Below are positions 25,066 to 33,470 of a DNA stretch of 64,000 nucleotides, in pieces (the stretch's first letter is position 1; each line of letters opens with the position of its first letter). The stretch comes from Halocynthiibacter sp. SDUM655004 (GTDB taxonomy: Bacteria; Pseudomonadota; Alphaproteobacteria; Rhodobacterales; Rhodobacteraceae), in assembly GCF_026015885.1 (NCBI RefSeq), contig NZ_JAPDUG010000001.1:1054001-1118000 (forward strand), read 5' to 3'. The notes below the pieces were generated by a model. It searched no databases. It had not been told where the DNA came from and saw only the letters and a list, made by a program, of their open reading frames with translations. Made by a program: the position numbers and the translations under genes.

Positions 25066-26790
25066 ATGCTGTCGCGTTATCTACCTATCCTGAACTGGGC
25101 GCCATCCTATAGCCGCGAGACCTTTTCGGCGGATGCATCTGCTGCAATTATCGTAACGATCATGCTGATCCCGCAGTCGCTGGCTTATGCTTTGCTTGCT
25201 GGATTGCCGCCGGAGGTGGGCCTCTATGCCTCTATCGCGCCTTTAGTGATCTACACATTCTTCGGAACATCGATGACATTGGCAGTCGGCCCAGTAGCCG
25301 TGGCATCTTTGATGACCGCTTCGGCGATAGGAGAGCTTACTTCGCGCGGCACCCCTGAATATATCGGCGCAGCGATTGTCCTTGCATTGTTATCAGGAGG
25401 GATATTGGTCGCGATGGGGGTTGCACGTATGGGGTTTCTCTCCAACTTCCTGAGCCACCCTGTAATTTCCGGCTTTATCACGGCCAGCGCGATCATCATC
25501 GCATTCGGCCAACTTAAACACATCCTTGGCTTTAATATCGAAGGGCACACGCTTTTAGAATTGGGCGCTGGGCTTGCGACCGGTCTATCGACCACCAACA
25601 TTGCAACTTTAGTTGTTGGGGGAGCTGCCATCGGCTTTCTGGTCTGGTCGCGGCGCAGCCTCGCGCCTTTGCTCGTGCGGCGTGGCCTCTCGACCAACTT
25701 GGCAAACAGCCTGTCCAAAGCGGCGCCGGTCTTGGCTGTAATTGTAACCACCTTAACGGTCTGGCTGCTTGAGCTTCAGACCGCAGGCGTTTCAATCGTT
25801 GGCGAGGTTCCGCGCGGACTGCCCGCCCCAAAGCTCCCTCCGTTTGACGCCGATCTCTGGGGGTCACTGTTTTTGCCCGCGCTGATTATCGGCGTCGTTG
25901 GCTATGTCGAAACAATCTCTGTGGCACAGACCCTTGCCGCGAAACGGCGGGAACGCATCGACCCTGATCAGGAACTCATCGCGCTGGGCGCGTCGAATAT
26001 CGGGGCCGCGGTTTCTGGCGGGTTTCCTGTGACGGGCGGGTTTTCTCGCTCGGTTGTGAACTTCGACGCTGGCGCGCGGACACCTGCGGCAGGAGCCTTC
26101 ACTGCTGTTGGCATCGCGCTCGCAACTGTTTTCTTAACCCCTCTGTTGTATTTCTTGCCAAAAGCCACACTTGCCGCGACGATCCTTGTTGCTGTTCTGT
26201 CGTTGATTGATCTGCAGGGGATCAAACAGACATGGGCTTATTCAAAATCCGATTTCACCGCGATGATCGGCACAATATTCGGAACGTTGATCTTCGGCGT
26301 TGAGGTTGGCATTGCCGTTGGCGTTTTGTCTTCGCTCGTCTTGTTTCTCTGGCGCACATCGCGCCCGCATTTCGCAGTTGTTGGCCGCGTACCGGGGACA
26401 GAGCATTATCGAAACATCCAGCGCCACAGCGTCGAGACAACGCCAGGTGTGCTATCAATCCGAGTGGACGAAAGCTTGTATTTCCCGAACGCGCGCTTCC
26501 TCGAAGATACAATCAACGACGCAGTGTCGATGGACCCCGAAATCCGAGACGTCGTGCTGATGTGCTCAGCGGTGAACTTTATTGATGCTTCGGCACTTGA
26601 GAGTCTGGAACAGATTGATCATCGCCTGAAGGACGCGGGGATCAGGCTGCATCTGAGCGAGGTCAAAGGCCCCGTGCTGGATCGGCTAAACAGGTCGAGC
26701 TTTGTCACGGATTTGTCCGGCGAGGTTTTCTTGAGCCAGTTCGAAGCAGACCAATCGCTTGCGCAACGTGCGAAGGCAAAACTGGGGTAG
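25066..26790 (+). CDS. SulP-family anion transporter with STAS domain
   Basis: A 574-residue inner-membrane transporter. The SulP core occupies about residues 15-400 with the early motif IVTIMLIPQSLAYALLAGLPPE VGLYAS (split here) and GAAVSGGFPVTGGFSRSVVN around 305-325. A C-terminal STAS domain (about 440-555) includes VLMCSAVNFIDASALESLE. ATG 25066 follows TTTGAGG. As last gene of the BigR operon it probably exports sulfite or sulfate formed from persulfide oxidation; direction is inference. A GGCGGCGCAA/TTGCGCCGTC hairpin (about 25009-25029) precedes it. Confidence 0.9.
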   Translation: MLSRYLPILNWAPSYSRETFSADASAAIIVTIMLIPQSLAYALLAGLPPEVGLYASIAPLVIYTFFGTSMTLAVGPVAVASLMTASAIGELTSRGTPEYIGAAIVLALLSGGILVAMGVARMGFLSNFLSHPVISGFITASAIIIAFGQLKHILGFNIEGHTLLELGAGLATGLSTTNIATLVVGGAAIGFLVWSRRSLAPLLVRRGLSTNLANSLSKAAPVLAVIVTTLTVWLLELQTAGVSIVGEVPRGLPAPKLPPFDADLWGSLFLPALIIGVVGYVETISVAQTLAAKRRERIDPDQELIALGASNIGAAVSGGFPVTGGFSRSVVNFDAGARTPAAGAFTAVGIALATVFLTPLLYFLPKATLAATILVAVLSLIDLQGIKQTWAYSKSDFTAMIGTIFGTLIFGVEVGIAVGVLSSLVLFLWRTSRPHFAVVGRVPGTEHYRNIQRHSVETTPGVLSIRVDESLYFPNARFLEDTINDAVSMDPEIRDVVLMCSAVNFIDASALESLEQIDHRLKDAGIRLHLSEVKGPVLDRLNRSSFVTDLSGEVFLSQFEADQSLAQRAKAKLG

Positions 26791-26943
26791 GGGCGCCTCA
26801 ACCCCAGTCTCTAGCCAAAACGCGACGCGCGCCATCCTTATCGCGCATGTTTCGCGCCGATGCCTCACCCAAGGTAAAGACAGTGCAGGCAAACCCGTGT
26901 ACCCTTAAGGGGTATTTCCGCGGCTTATGGGCTAGGGTTATTG

Positions 26944-27918
26944 ATGAAGTACCAAGAGCAATCATTACAAGGACGGCGCGGTAGCAGCGATGCATTTGCG
27001 GATGTGTTGTTCTCAAGAGCTGCGTGGTTTCGGTTGCATGATAGCGTCAAACCCCGACTCACTGTTGGCTCCGCACAGCTCAGCACCATCACCGGAAGTC
27101 TTCACAAAGCCGTATCCACCGGCCATGAAATCGAGGTTGAAGACGACAGCTTCCTGACGATCATGTTGCCCGTCAGGGGCGATCTCGCGGTTAAAGCTGA
27201 CGATGGCGAACACCGCGCGAATTCAGGCGGGCTTTTGGCGTTCCGCCCCGGAACTCGCACAACGGCGGTTTCTTCACGAGATGACAAACCGTTCGAGGCC
27301 TATTTGTTCAAAGCGCCCGCATCGCTTTCTGCGCTCTCTTGGGCAAACTTCGCAGCGCGGGTGCTGGACTCTGATGAGCCATTGATCAAAACGCGTGCAA
27401 ATGTGGCCGGCTCGCTCCACAATCTTGTGGATTACATCATGTCGGATTTGAATTCTGAAGCGCCCTTCCTCTCAAACCCGTTCGCGTGGGCCTTGGCCGA
27501 GACATTGCTACAGGAATGCCTGACGGAGTTGATTGATCTCGACAAGTTTGAGCAGCCCGTGGCGAGCCCCGTCTCCAAGCGCAAACTGGCCGAGGCTGAG
27601 GCATTTATCGAAGCGCACTATAACGAGCCACTCAAAGTTGCCGATATCGCGGCATCAATAGGGATTTCGGTGCGCGAATTACAGCGTGCATTCAAGCATT
27701 ACCGCGGTGAAACCCCGTGGGACAGGCTATCGCGAACCCGCCTGCGCAAGGCGCGGAGCCAGTTGCTGGTTTGTCCGCCTGACACAAAGGTTCAGGATGT
27801 CGCGCTTGACTGTGGCTTTACGCATCTTGGCCGTTTCGCAAGTTACTATCACCAAAGTTATAGCGAGTTCCCCTCAGAAACCCTGAAGCGCAGAACGCAA
27901 AAGGGCGGCGTGAGGTAA
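26944..27918 (+). CDS. AraC-family transcriptional regulator
   Basis: A 324-residue regulator. The N-terminal two-thirds resembles AraC_binding_2 sensor domains (DDSFLTIMLPVRGDLAVKAD); the C-terminal AraC DNA-binding domain spans about 217-318 with both helix-turn-helix units: VADIAASIGISVRELQRAFK and VQDVALDCGFTHLGRFASYY. ATG 26944 is used; a TTG three bases upstream is also in frame. It stands alone after the SulP gene, 40 bp before a small lipoprotein gene on the same strand. Target unknown. Confidence 0.9.
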   Translation: MKYQEQSLQGRRGSSDAFADVLFSRAAWFRLHDSVKPRLTVGSAQLSTITGSLHKAVSTGHEIEVEDDSFLTIMLPVRGDLAVKADDGEHRANSGGLLAFRPGTRTTAVSSRDDKPFEAYLFKAPASLSALSWANFAARVLDSDEPLIKTRANVAGSLHNLVDYIMSDLNSEAPFLSNPFAWALAETLLQECLTELIDLDKFEQPVASPVSKRKLAEAEAFIEAHYNEPLKVADIAASIGISVRELQRAFKHYRGETPWDRLSRTRLRKARSQLLVCPPDTKVQDVALDCGFTHLGRFASYYHQSYSEFPSETLKRRTQKGGVR

Positions 27919-27958
27919 GTCCAAAAAATATTTCAATCAACAGGTTAGGAGCAAGACA

Positions 27959-28348
27959 ATGCGCGAACATTTCTCACCCAACACAAAATTTCTTTCCACG
28001 CTTTCAAGAATGTCGGCAGTTGCCTTCGCGCTCGCTCTGGCGGGGTGTGTCGATACAGTTGAGGGCACATCCGACGCTGGCGTAGGCTATGACAGCAAAG
28101 ATGGCACCGTTTCGGGTCGCGTAAGCCAACGCACCGATGGCAAACATGTCTTTACACTAAGCAGCACGTCCCGTGTGTGCACCGCCGTTTATGACGACAT
28201 CGCAACCGCAAATGCACGTGAGCTTTCGACCCTGACCTGCACAGATGGTAAATCCGGCAACGCGACGATCGTCTATGGCGCGGACGCACAACCTGACCGC
28301 GTCGTTTATTCGGTAACTGGCGGCGGTGGGGGCACAATCAACTTCTAA
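27959..28348 (+). CDS. Small lipoprotein, unknown function
   Basis: A 129-residue predicted lipoprotein: a long N-region, then SAVAFALALAGC with the acylated Cys near residue 30. The mature part is small, polar and beta-rich (GTVSGRVSQRTDGKHVFTLSS), with two further cysteines (SRVCTAVYDD, LTCTDG) that could form a disulfide, and ends in a Gly-rich tail. GGAG eight bases before the ATG supports the start. No family recognised. It may be co-transcribed with the AraC gene; transcription stops at 28395-28424. Confidence 0.8.
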   Translation: MREHFSPNTKFLSTLSRMSAVAFALALAGCVDTVEGTSDAGVGYDSKDGTVSGRVSQRTDGKHVFTLSSTSRVCTAVYDDIATANARELSTLTCTDGKSGNATIVYGADAQPDRVVYSVTGGGGGTINF

Positions 28349-28394
28349 GGCGTTACCTCATCAATGGTTTTCTGCTATAATTCCTATAAAGCAA

Positions 28395-28424
28395 AAAGCG
28401 CGCGGAAAATGTTCCGCGCGCTTT
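28395..28424. terminator. Bidirectional terminator
   Basis: AAAGCGCGCGGAA pairs with TTCCGCGCGCTTT (13 bp, loop AATG), with T-rich sequence after it on the plus strand and the complementary A-run on the other side. It separates two convergent genes. Confidence 0.85.
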
Positions 28425-28447
28425 GGTTTTGTATAGGCGATTCTTAG

Positions 28448-29170
28448 TTATTTCTTGCCGCCGCGGCCATTTCCTTGGTTGCCATCAGTGGTCTTGGCAC
28501 CGTTACCGTTGGAATTTCCGGAGTTGCCGTTGGTTGCAGTTGAGTTGCCGTTACCGCGCTTCTCTTTACTGTCGTCATTATCATCATCGTCATTTCCGCC
28601 GCCGCCGTCACCGCCGCTTCCGCCACCGTCACCGCCGCTTCCGCCGCCATCACCGCCGCTTCCGCCGCCATCACCGCCGCTTCCGCCACCGTCACCGCCG
28701 CTTCCGCCGCCATCACCGCCGCTTCCGCCGCCGTCACCGCCGCTTCCGCCACCGTCACCGCCGCTTCCGCCGCCGTCACCGCCGCTTCCGCCGCCATCAC
28801 CGCCGCTTCCGCCGCCATCACCGCCGCTTCCACCACCGTCACCACCGCTTCCGCCGCCGTCACCGCCGCTTCCGCCGCCGTCACCACCGCTTCCGCCGCC
28901 ATCACCGCCGCTTCCGCCACCGTCACCACCGGTTCCGCCGCCGTCAGCTGTCACAAAGATCAGGGCCTCATCGATCTTGAAAACCTCCGCAGCGCTAGGT
29001 GCTGAGCCTGCAATAAGCAGTGATGTGGAATTCAGAAGATCGGAACTGTGAAGAAAGTTCTTGCTGCCGATGCCGTCTTTTGTTGGGGAAACCAGTGCGT
29101 GCGCGCTACTCGCAGCAAAAGCACCGATAATAGCTGTCGTAATTAAACTTTTGTAATGAGAACTTCTCAT
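28448..29170 (-). CDS. Secreted Gly/Ser/Asp heptad-repeat protein
   Basis: A 240-residue exported protein: signal peptide MRSSHYKSLITTAIIGAFAASSAHA, a 50-residue unique segment (SPTKDGIGSKNFLHSS...), then about sixteen tandem copies of the heptad GGDGGGS (roughly residues 75-192), then an acidic NDDDDNDD stretch and an Asn/Gly/Lys-rich tail ending GRGGKK. The 21-nt repeat unit varies mostly at third positions, so the protein sequence is under selection or was recently expanded. No cysteines, no RTX nonapeptide. Possible roles (matrix, flexible linker, metal or calcium binding by Asp) are guesses. Plus-strand open frames across the repeat are shadows. Confidence 0.8.
   Translation of the reverse strand: MRSSHYKSLITTAIIGAFAASSAHALVSPTKDGIGSKNFLHSSDLLNSTSLLIAGSAPSAAEVFKIDEALIFVTADGGGTGGDGGGSGGDGGGSGGDGGGSGGDGGGSGGDGGGSGGDGGGSGGDGGGSGGDGGGSGGDGGGSGGDGGGSGGDGGGSGGDGGGSGGDGGGSGGDGGGSGGDGGGSGGDGGGGNDDDDNDDSKEKRGNGNSTATNGNSGNSNGNGAKTTDGNQGNGRGGKK
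28597..28945. repeat. Tandem 21-bp coding repeat
   Basis: About sixteen copies of a 21-bp unit (plus-strand form CCGCCGTCACCGCCGCTTCCG with A/G/C changes at codon third positions) encode the GGDGGGS heptads. Copy number is likely to vary between strains through slippage. Confidence 0.9.
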
Positions 29171-29603
29171 ACTTGTAACTCCCTTGAACTAAATACTCCG
29201 ACGTAATTGTCGGTTGTCACAATCGGTCAACGTCGAGCAGATGAACGGACCGAGGGCGCTACTATAGCGCAAAATTGCCAAATAAGGAAGAATTGTGGCG
29301 ATTTCGTGTTGTTGCAGGCAATCGAGATCTGAGTATTTGATAGTAGGGGCTAGAATGGCCGCGCGAAAAAATCGAGACAAGCTATTGATTTCGGCCTCAC
29401 TTATTCCGATTGGAAATTCTCATTCTGAAAGCGCATTACGGTATGACTTCGTTCAGCTGTGTCTGGCGTTGTTTTTGCTTCGACTGTGATAACCACCATA
29501 AATCCCTGCTCCTTGGCTGAAATAGGAGCGGAATTTCTGGCACGCAACAAAAAACCAGCCTCCAATCGGAGCACGCTGGTTTTGTTTTTAATGTGTTAAA
29601 TGC
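29171..29603. other. Intergenic region with promoter of the repeat protein and a terminator
   Basis: A 433-bp stretch without a convincing gene. Bases next to 29170 hold the repeat-protein ribosome site (AAGGGAG) and presumably its promoter. The far end carries the terminator at 29551-29583. Open frames at 29189-29380 and 29295-29489 have no ribosome site or recognisable features. Confidence 0.4.
29551..29583. terminator. Terminator of the small lipoprotein gene, bidirectional
   Basis: AAAACCAGC pairs with GCTGGTTTT, with an inner CTCC-AATC-GGAG stem and a three-base bulge. T-rich tails exist on both strands (GTTTTT plus, TTTTTTG minus). Confidence 0.8.
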
Positions 29604-29909
29604 TTAACCTTCGCCGACGTAAGATGCTCCTTGAACATTGCCAGCGGCATCAGACAGGCAGGACCAACGGTTCTCCGCGCCAGCGACGATCACATCTACA
29701 GAGATACCGGCCTCGGAAGTTAGAACCTGTCCGACGGAATGATCGCTGAGTGGGCGATTGGTCTGCGCGGCAACTGCGCTAAGGCATGCGGCTTCGGCAA
29801 CAGCCGTAGCGCTTGACGAGTTGGAATAATCATAGTTTGAACCGGTATTTTCCACACAGCCCGCGAGCGCTACAGAGGCGAATGCAAGCGCAAGAGTACT
29901 TCGAAACAT
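29604..29909 (-). CDS. Small lipoprotein, unknown function
   Basis: A 101-residue lipoprotein with signal MFRSTLALAFASVALAGC (Cys18). The mature part is short: a Ser/Asn/Tyr linker, then a compact domain with cysteines near 43 and 84 (EAACLSAVAAQ, NRWSCLSDAAG) and an ISVDVIVAGAENRWSC strand pattern resembling small periplasmic proteins seen across rhodobacters. Not assigned to a family. Distinct in sequence from the lipoprotein at 27959 but of the same general design. Confidence 0.8.
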   Translation of the reverse strand: MFRSTLALAFASVALAGCVENTGSNYDYSNSSSATAVAEAACLSAVAAQTNRPLSDHSVGQVLTSEAGISVDVIVAGAENRWSCLSDAAGNVQGASYVGEG

Positions 29910-30191
29910 AATAAGTCTCCGTTTTTGTTAAATAATTGAAATAACAGGTGATTTATAGCACATTTTGTCCATATTTTCCAACGAATTCTGGGCTGGCTGA
30001 TAGAGTGGACGTAGGCGGAAAATCGCGTCAATCTACCACAATAGGGGCTTATTCAAGCGCGCCTCTAAGCGGATCGGTTGGCACGCCACTGCCGCCCTCT
30101 AAGCAGAAAACTCTCTCTTAGGTCAAAATGACAACTTGAGTATATCGATCCGCTTGGTAAAGATGAGAGGGTATTTGACAGGAGAAATTCC

Positions 30192-31529
30192 ATGCATAGC
30201 TTTTCCCGATTGTCCGCCTCTCTTATCGCTCTGACATTGCTGCCTTTTTCGGCCGCTGCGCAGGACGGAATGCCGACCCTTATCACCAATGTGAATGTGT
30301 TTGACGGGGTGAATGAAACCCTGATCGAGAACGCCAACGTCGTAGTGACCGATAACCTGATTTCCCAAATTTCGACGGAACCGCTTGCGGTTGCTGGCGG
30401 CAAGGTGATTGACGGAGGCGGGCGCACGATGATCCCCGGATTGATCGACGTCCACTGGCACACATCTTATTGCTGCACCCCGCAAAACACAGTTGTGACG
30501 GGCGACATTCTCGAGGTTGCCATTCGTGGTGCCAAAGGGTCCGAGGCCACGTTGATGCGGGGCTTTACCACCGTGCGCGATCTGGGTGGTAATCCGCTCG
30601 CGACGAAAAAGATGATTGATGCAGGGGAGCTTCTGGGCCCGCGTATTCTTCCCTCTGGCCCGCCTATCAGCCAGACCGGTGGGCATTTTGACTATCGACC
30701 GTATCAGGCTGTGCCGACAAATCCGGCGGACTCCCAGTGGTATTGGTATTCGGTCGGGCTCTTGGGAATGGCCGATGGCGTGGATGAGGTCATCAAACGC
30801 ACCCGCGAAGTCATGCGGATGGGAGCAAGCCAGATCAAGATTGCTGGCGGAGGCGGGGTGTCCTCTATCTATGACCCGCTTGATGCCCGCCAGTTTACGA
30901 TGGCCGAACTTAAGGCTTTTGTAGAAGTAGCAGAGACTTACAACACTTATGTCGCGTCACATCTCTTTACCGATGACGCAATTCAAGCTGCGATTGAAGC
31001 AGGCGTGAAATCCATTGAGCATGGTTTCCTGATGAGCCGCGAAACAATGGAAATGATGCGCGACAATGATGTGTGGCTTTCGATCCAGCCGCTTCTGGAT
31101 GATGAGGACGGATTTACCTTTGATGACCCCTACAGCCAAGCCAAGTGGGTTGCTGTCACCAATGGAACCGACGCGGCCTATAAGATGGCCAAGGAGGTCG
31201 GTGTAAAGGTCGCATTCGGAACGGATATCCTCTTTGACCCCGCGCTCGCAGAGCGGCAGGGCGCGTTTCTTGCCAAGCTTCAAAATTGGTATTCGCCTTA
31301 TGAAATCTTGAAAATGGCAACATCCACGAATGCAGAGCTGCTTGCCTTATCCGGACCCCGCCACCCTTATCAGGATGGTGCGCTTGGTGTGATCGAAGAA
31401 GGGGCCTATGCCGATTTGATCCTTGTGGACGGAAATCCGCTCGAAGATATTGATCTTGTCGCTGACCCCCATGCAAATTTTGATCTGATTATGAAAGACG
31501 GCAAAGTTTATAAAAACGAGATCGAATAG
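30192..31529 (+). CDS. Secreted amidohydrolase-family metal-dependent hydrolase
   Basis: A 445-residue periplasmic amidohydrolase: signal peptide MHSFSRLSASLIALTLLPFSAAA, then a composite beta domain and TIM barrel. Metal-site residues are visible as IDVHWH (His88, His90), the later ASHLFTDDAIQ and SIEHGF histidines and FGTDILFDP (catalytic Asp region). This layout matches the imidazolonepropionase-like/Xaa-Pro dipeptidase subgroup. AGGAG lies nine bases before the ATG. Monocistronic. Substrate probably a peptide or cyclic amide, not resolved. Confidence 0.9.
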   Translation: MHSFSRLSASLIALTLLPFSAAAQDGMPTLITNVNVFDGVNETLIENANVVVTDNLISQISTEPLAVAGGKVIDGGGRTMIPGLIDVHWHTSYCCTPQNTVVTGDILEVAIRGAKGSEATLMRGFTTVRDLGGNPLATKKMIDAGELLGPRILPSGPPISQTGGHFDYRPYQAVPTNPADSQWYWYSVGLLGMADGVDEVIKRTREVMRMGASQIKIAGGGGVSSIYDPLDARQFTMAELKAFVEVAETYNTYVASHLFTDDAIQAAIEAGVKSIEHGFLMSRETMEMMRDNDVWLSIQPLLDDEDGFTFDDPYSQAKWVAVTNGTDAAYKMAKEVGVKVAFGTDILFDPALAERQGAFLAKLQNWYSPYEILKMATSTNAELLALSGPRHPYQDGALGVIEEGAYADLILVDGNPLEDIDLVADPHANFDLIMKDGKVYKNEIE

Positions 31530-31586
31530 TCTGATCTTTACTTAAATCTGAATGGCGGGCGTTCCTTACGGAGCGCCCGTTTGCGT

Positions 31587-33236
31587 TTATTCAAGGTCGA
31601 GAGCAGGTGACAACGCCTTTGGATCAAGCTTTAGATGCAACAGAGCAGGAGCGTTGGCGGCGAGTGCTTCGCGTAGCGCTGGTGCAAACTCTGCGTTGTT
31701 ATTCACCGTAGCGCCAAAGCCGCCGTGCGCGCGGGCAAGAGCAGCGAAATCAGGGTTCTTGAGTGCCGTGCCGGAGGGGCGGTGAGGATAGGTTTTCTGT
31801 TGGTGCATTCGGATCGTGCCGTATTTCTCGTTGTCACACACAAGAACTACGATGTTTGCGCCTTCGGCAGCCGCGGTGCCGAATTCCTGACTGACCATCT
31901 GAAAGCACCCATCTCCGGCGAGGCAGATCACATCGCGGGTTGGGTCGGTAAATTTGGCGGCAATTGCGGCGGGAAGACCATATCCCATGGAGCCGGAGGT
32001 TGGCGCCAACTGTGTTCGCCACGCGCGGTAGCGGTAGTATCGGTGTAGCCAAGCCGCGTAATTTCCTGCGCCGTTGGAAAGGATCGCCGTATCATCCAGC
32101 ACCTCGTTTAGGTGTGTGATGACATATTCCATCTGAACAGAAGGCGCATCCGGATCGATGGCGCGGGCAGGAACTTGCCACGCTTCATAGTCTGCGCGTG
32201 CTTCGGTGCGGGCGGCACGTCGCGGGGCTTTGGACGCGGCGCGCGCAAGTTGGATTGCGGCGGAAGCTGGCGTGGCCACAACCGCCAAATCGGGTCGATA
32301 GACGCGGCCAAGTTCGTTTGGGTCTGCGTGAATGTGAATGAGGGATTGTTGCGGAACAGGCGCGGAAAACAGCGTGTACGCAGAGGTCGTCATCTCTCCG
32401 AGGCGCGGGCCGAGCGCGAGTACGACATCTGCTTCTTTTATACGGCGCGCCAAGGCGGGGTTGATGCCAATGCCCACGTCGCCCGCAAAATTCGGATGAC
32501 GGTTGTCCAGATAGTCCTGACATCGGAACGACGTCCCAACGGGTAAGTCGAGCGCCATGGCAAACTGCCCAAGTGCGAGGGCCGCGTCTTTGGTCCACCC
32601 GCCGCCGCCAGCGATTACGATTGGCCGCTCCGCGGATTTCAAGCGGCTGATCACCTCTGCGATGTCCGCATCCGCCGCGCGTCCGGATGGCAAAACCGCC
32701 GCAGGGGCAGGTGCGCCGATTGCAGGGCCAGAGAGCATGTCTTCGGGCAGGGCAAGCACAACGGGGCCGGGCCGTCCGGATTGCGCAACGTGAAACGCGT
32801 GGCTGATATACTCGGGGATGCGATCCGCGCGGTCGATCTCGGCCACCCATTTGGCAAGCGGGCCAAACATGGCGCGGTAGTCGACCTCTTGAAACGCTTC
32901 GCGGTCGCGCTGGTCGCTGGCGACTTGGCCGATAAACAGCACCATCGGCGTTGAATCCTGAAATGCGATATGCACGCCCGCACTGGCGTTTGTTGCACCT
33001 GGGCCGCGGGTCACAAAGGCAACGCCGGGTTTGCCCGTAAGCTTGCCCGTTGCTTCCGCCATGATCGCAGCTCCGCCTTCTTGTCGGGCGGTTATGATCT
33101 GGATGTCTGTATCCAGCATGCCATCAAGTGCTGCGAGAAAACTCTCGCCAGGCACGGAAAACACCCGCTCCACCCCCTGAGCCACAAGGCAATCTGCGAG
33201 CAACGCGCCGCCGTGTTTATGGGTTGGTTTGGTCAT
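31587..33236 (-). CDS. Thiamine diphosphate-dependent enzyme, acetolactate synthase-like
   Basis: A 549-residue ThDP enzyme. The catalytic Glu53 is in TARQEGGAAIMAEATGK, the N-terminal domain shows GPGATNASAGVHIAFQDSTP, and the C-terminal ThDP-Mg motif is GDGCFQMVSQEFGTAAAEGA followed by CDNEKYGTIRMHQQ. ATG 33236 is chosen over an upstream in-frame start at 33281. No small regulatory subunit gene is adjacent, so it is probably not the biosynthetic acetolactate synthase; benzoylformate decarboxylase- or sulfopyruvate-type activities remain open. It diverges from the RND efflux genes. Confidence 0.85.
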   Translation of the reverse strand: MTKPTHKHGGALLADCLVAQGVERVFSVPGESFLAALDGMLDTDIQIITARQEGGAAIMAEATGKLTGKPGVAFVTRGPGATNASAGVHIAFQDSTPMVLFIGQVASDQRDREAFQEVDYRAMFGPLAKWVAEIDRADRIPEYISHAFHVAQSGRPGPVVLALPEDMLSGPAIGAPAPAAVLPSGRAADADIAEVISRLKSAERPIVIAGGGGWTKDAALALGQFAMALDLPVGTSFRCQDYLDNRHPNFAGDVGIGINPALARRIKEADVVLALGPRLGEMTTSAYTLFSAPVPQQSLIHIHADPNELGRVYRPDLAVVATPASAAIQLARAASKAPRRAARTEARADYEAWQVPARAIDPDAPSVQMEYVITHLNEVLDDTAILSNGAGNYAAWLHRYYRYRAWRTQLAPTSGSMGYGLPAAIAAKFTDPTRDVICLAGDGCFQMVSQEFGTAAAEGANIVVLVCDNEKYGTIRMHQQKTYPHRPSGTALKNPDFAALARAHGGFGATVNNNAEFAPALREALAANAPALLHLKLDPKALSPALDLE

Positions 33237-33470
33237 CTTCGTCTGCCTGATCCCGTTTCTGGATGTGCGATGGTTGGCCAATCAATCACGGGTTGTCAAT
33301 TTTTCCATAAGATTTGCGTGTAAACAGGCTGTTTCCAACGTGTTTTTGCTTTTGGGTGGGGCAGGAAAATTGCCGCTATCCAATTTGCGTTCTTGCAATG
33401 ATCGGGCGTTATGCGCCACTATCCAACCAACCTAAAAAACAACGCCAAATTGGAACAGGAGGCAGCATAA

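Noticed and set aside
26798-27016. 72-codon minus-strand frame between SulP and AraC genes
   Set aside because: Its last 30 residues look slightly protein-like, but the start overlaps the AraC gene, there is no ribosome site and no recognised family; not enough to call.
28597-28945. CRISPR-like array
   Set aside because: The repeats are contiguous 21-bp coding units without unique spacers.
28423-29051. Arg/His-rich and Pro/Ser-rich plus-strand proteins (28423-28980, 28455-29051) and an Ala/Glu/Val minus-strand frame (28444-28929)
   Set aside because: These are other-frame readings of the 21-bp tandem repeat. Only the 28448-29170 minus frame has a signal peptide, ribosome site and sensible ends.
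31587-33236. Biosynthetic acetolactate synthase (ilvB)
   Set aside because: No ilvN-like small subunit follows and the gene is isolated; only the general ThDP-enzyme call is supported.
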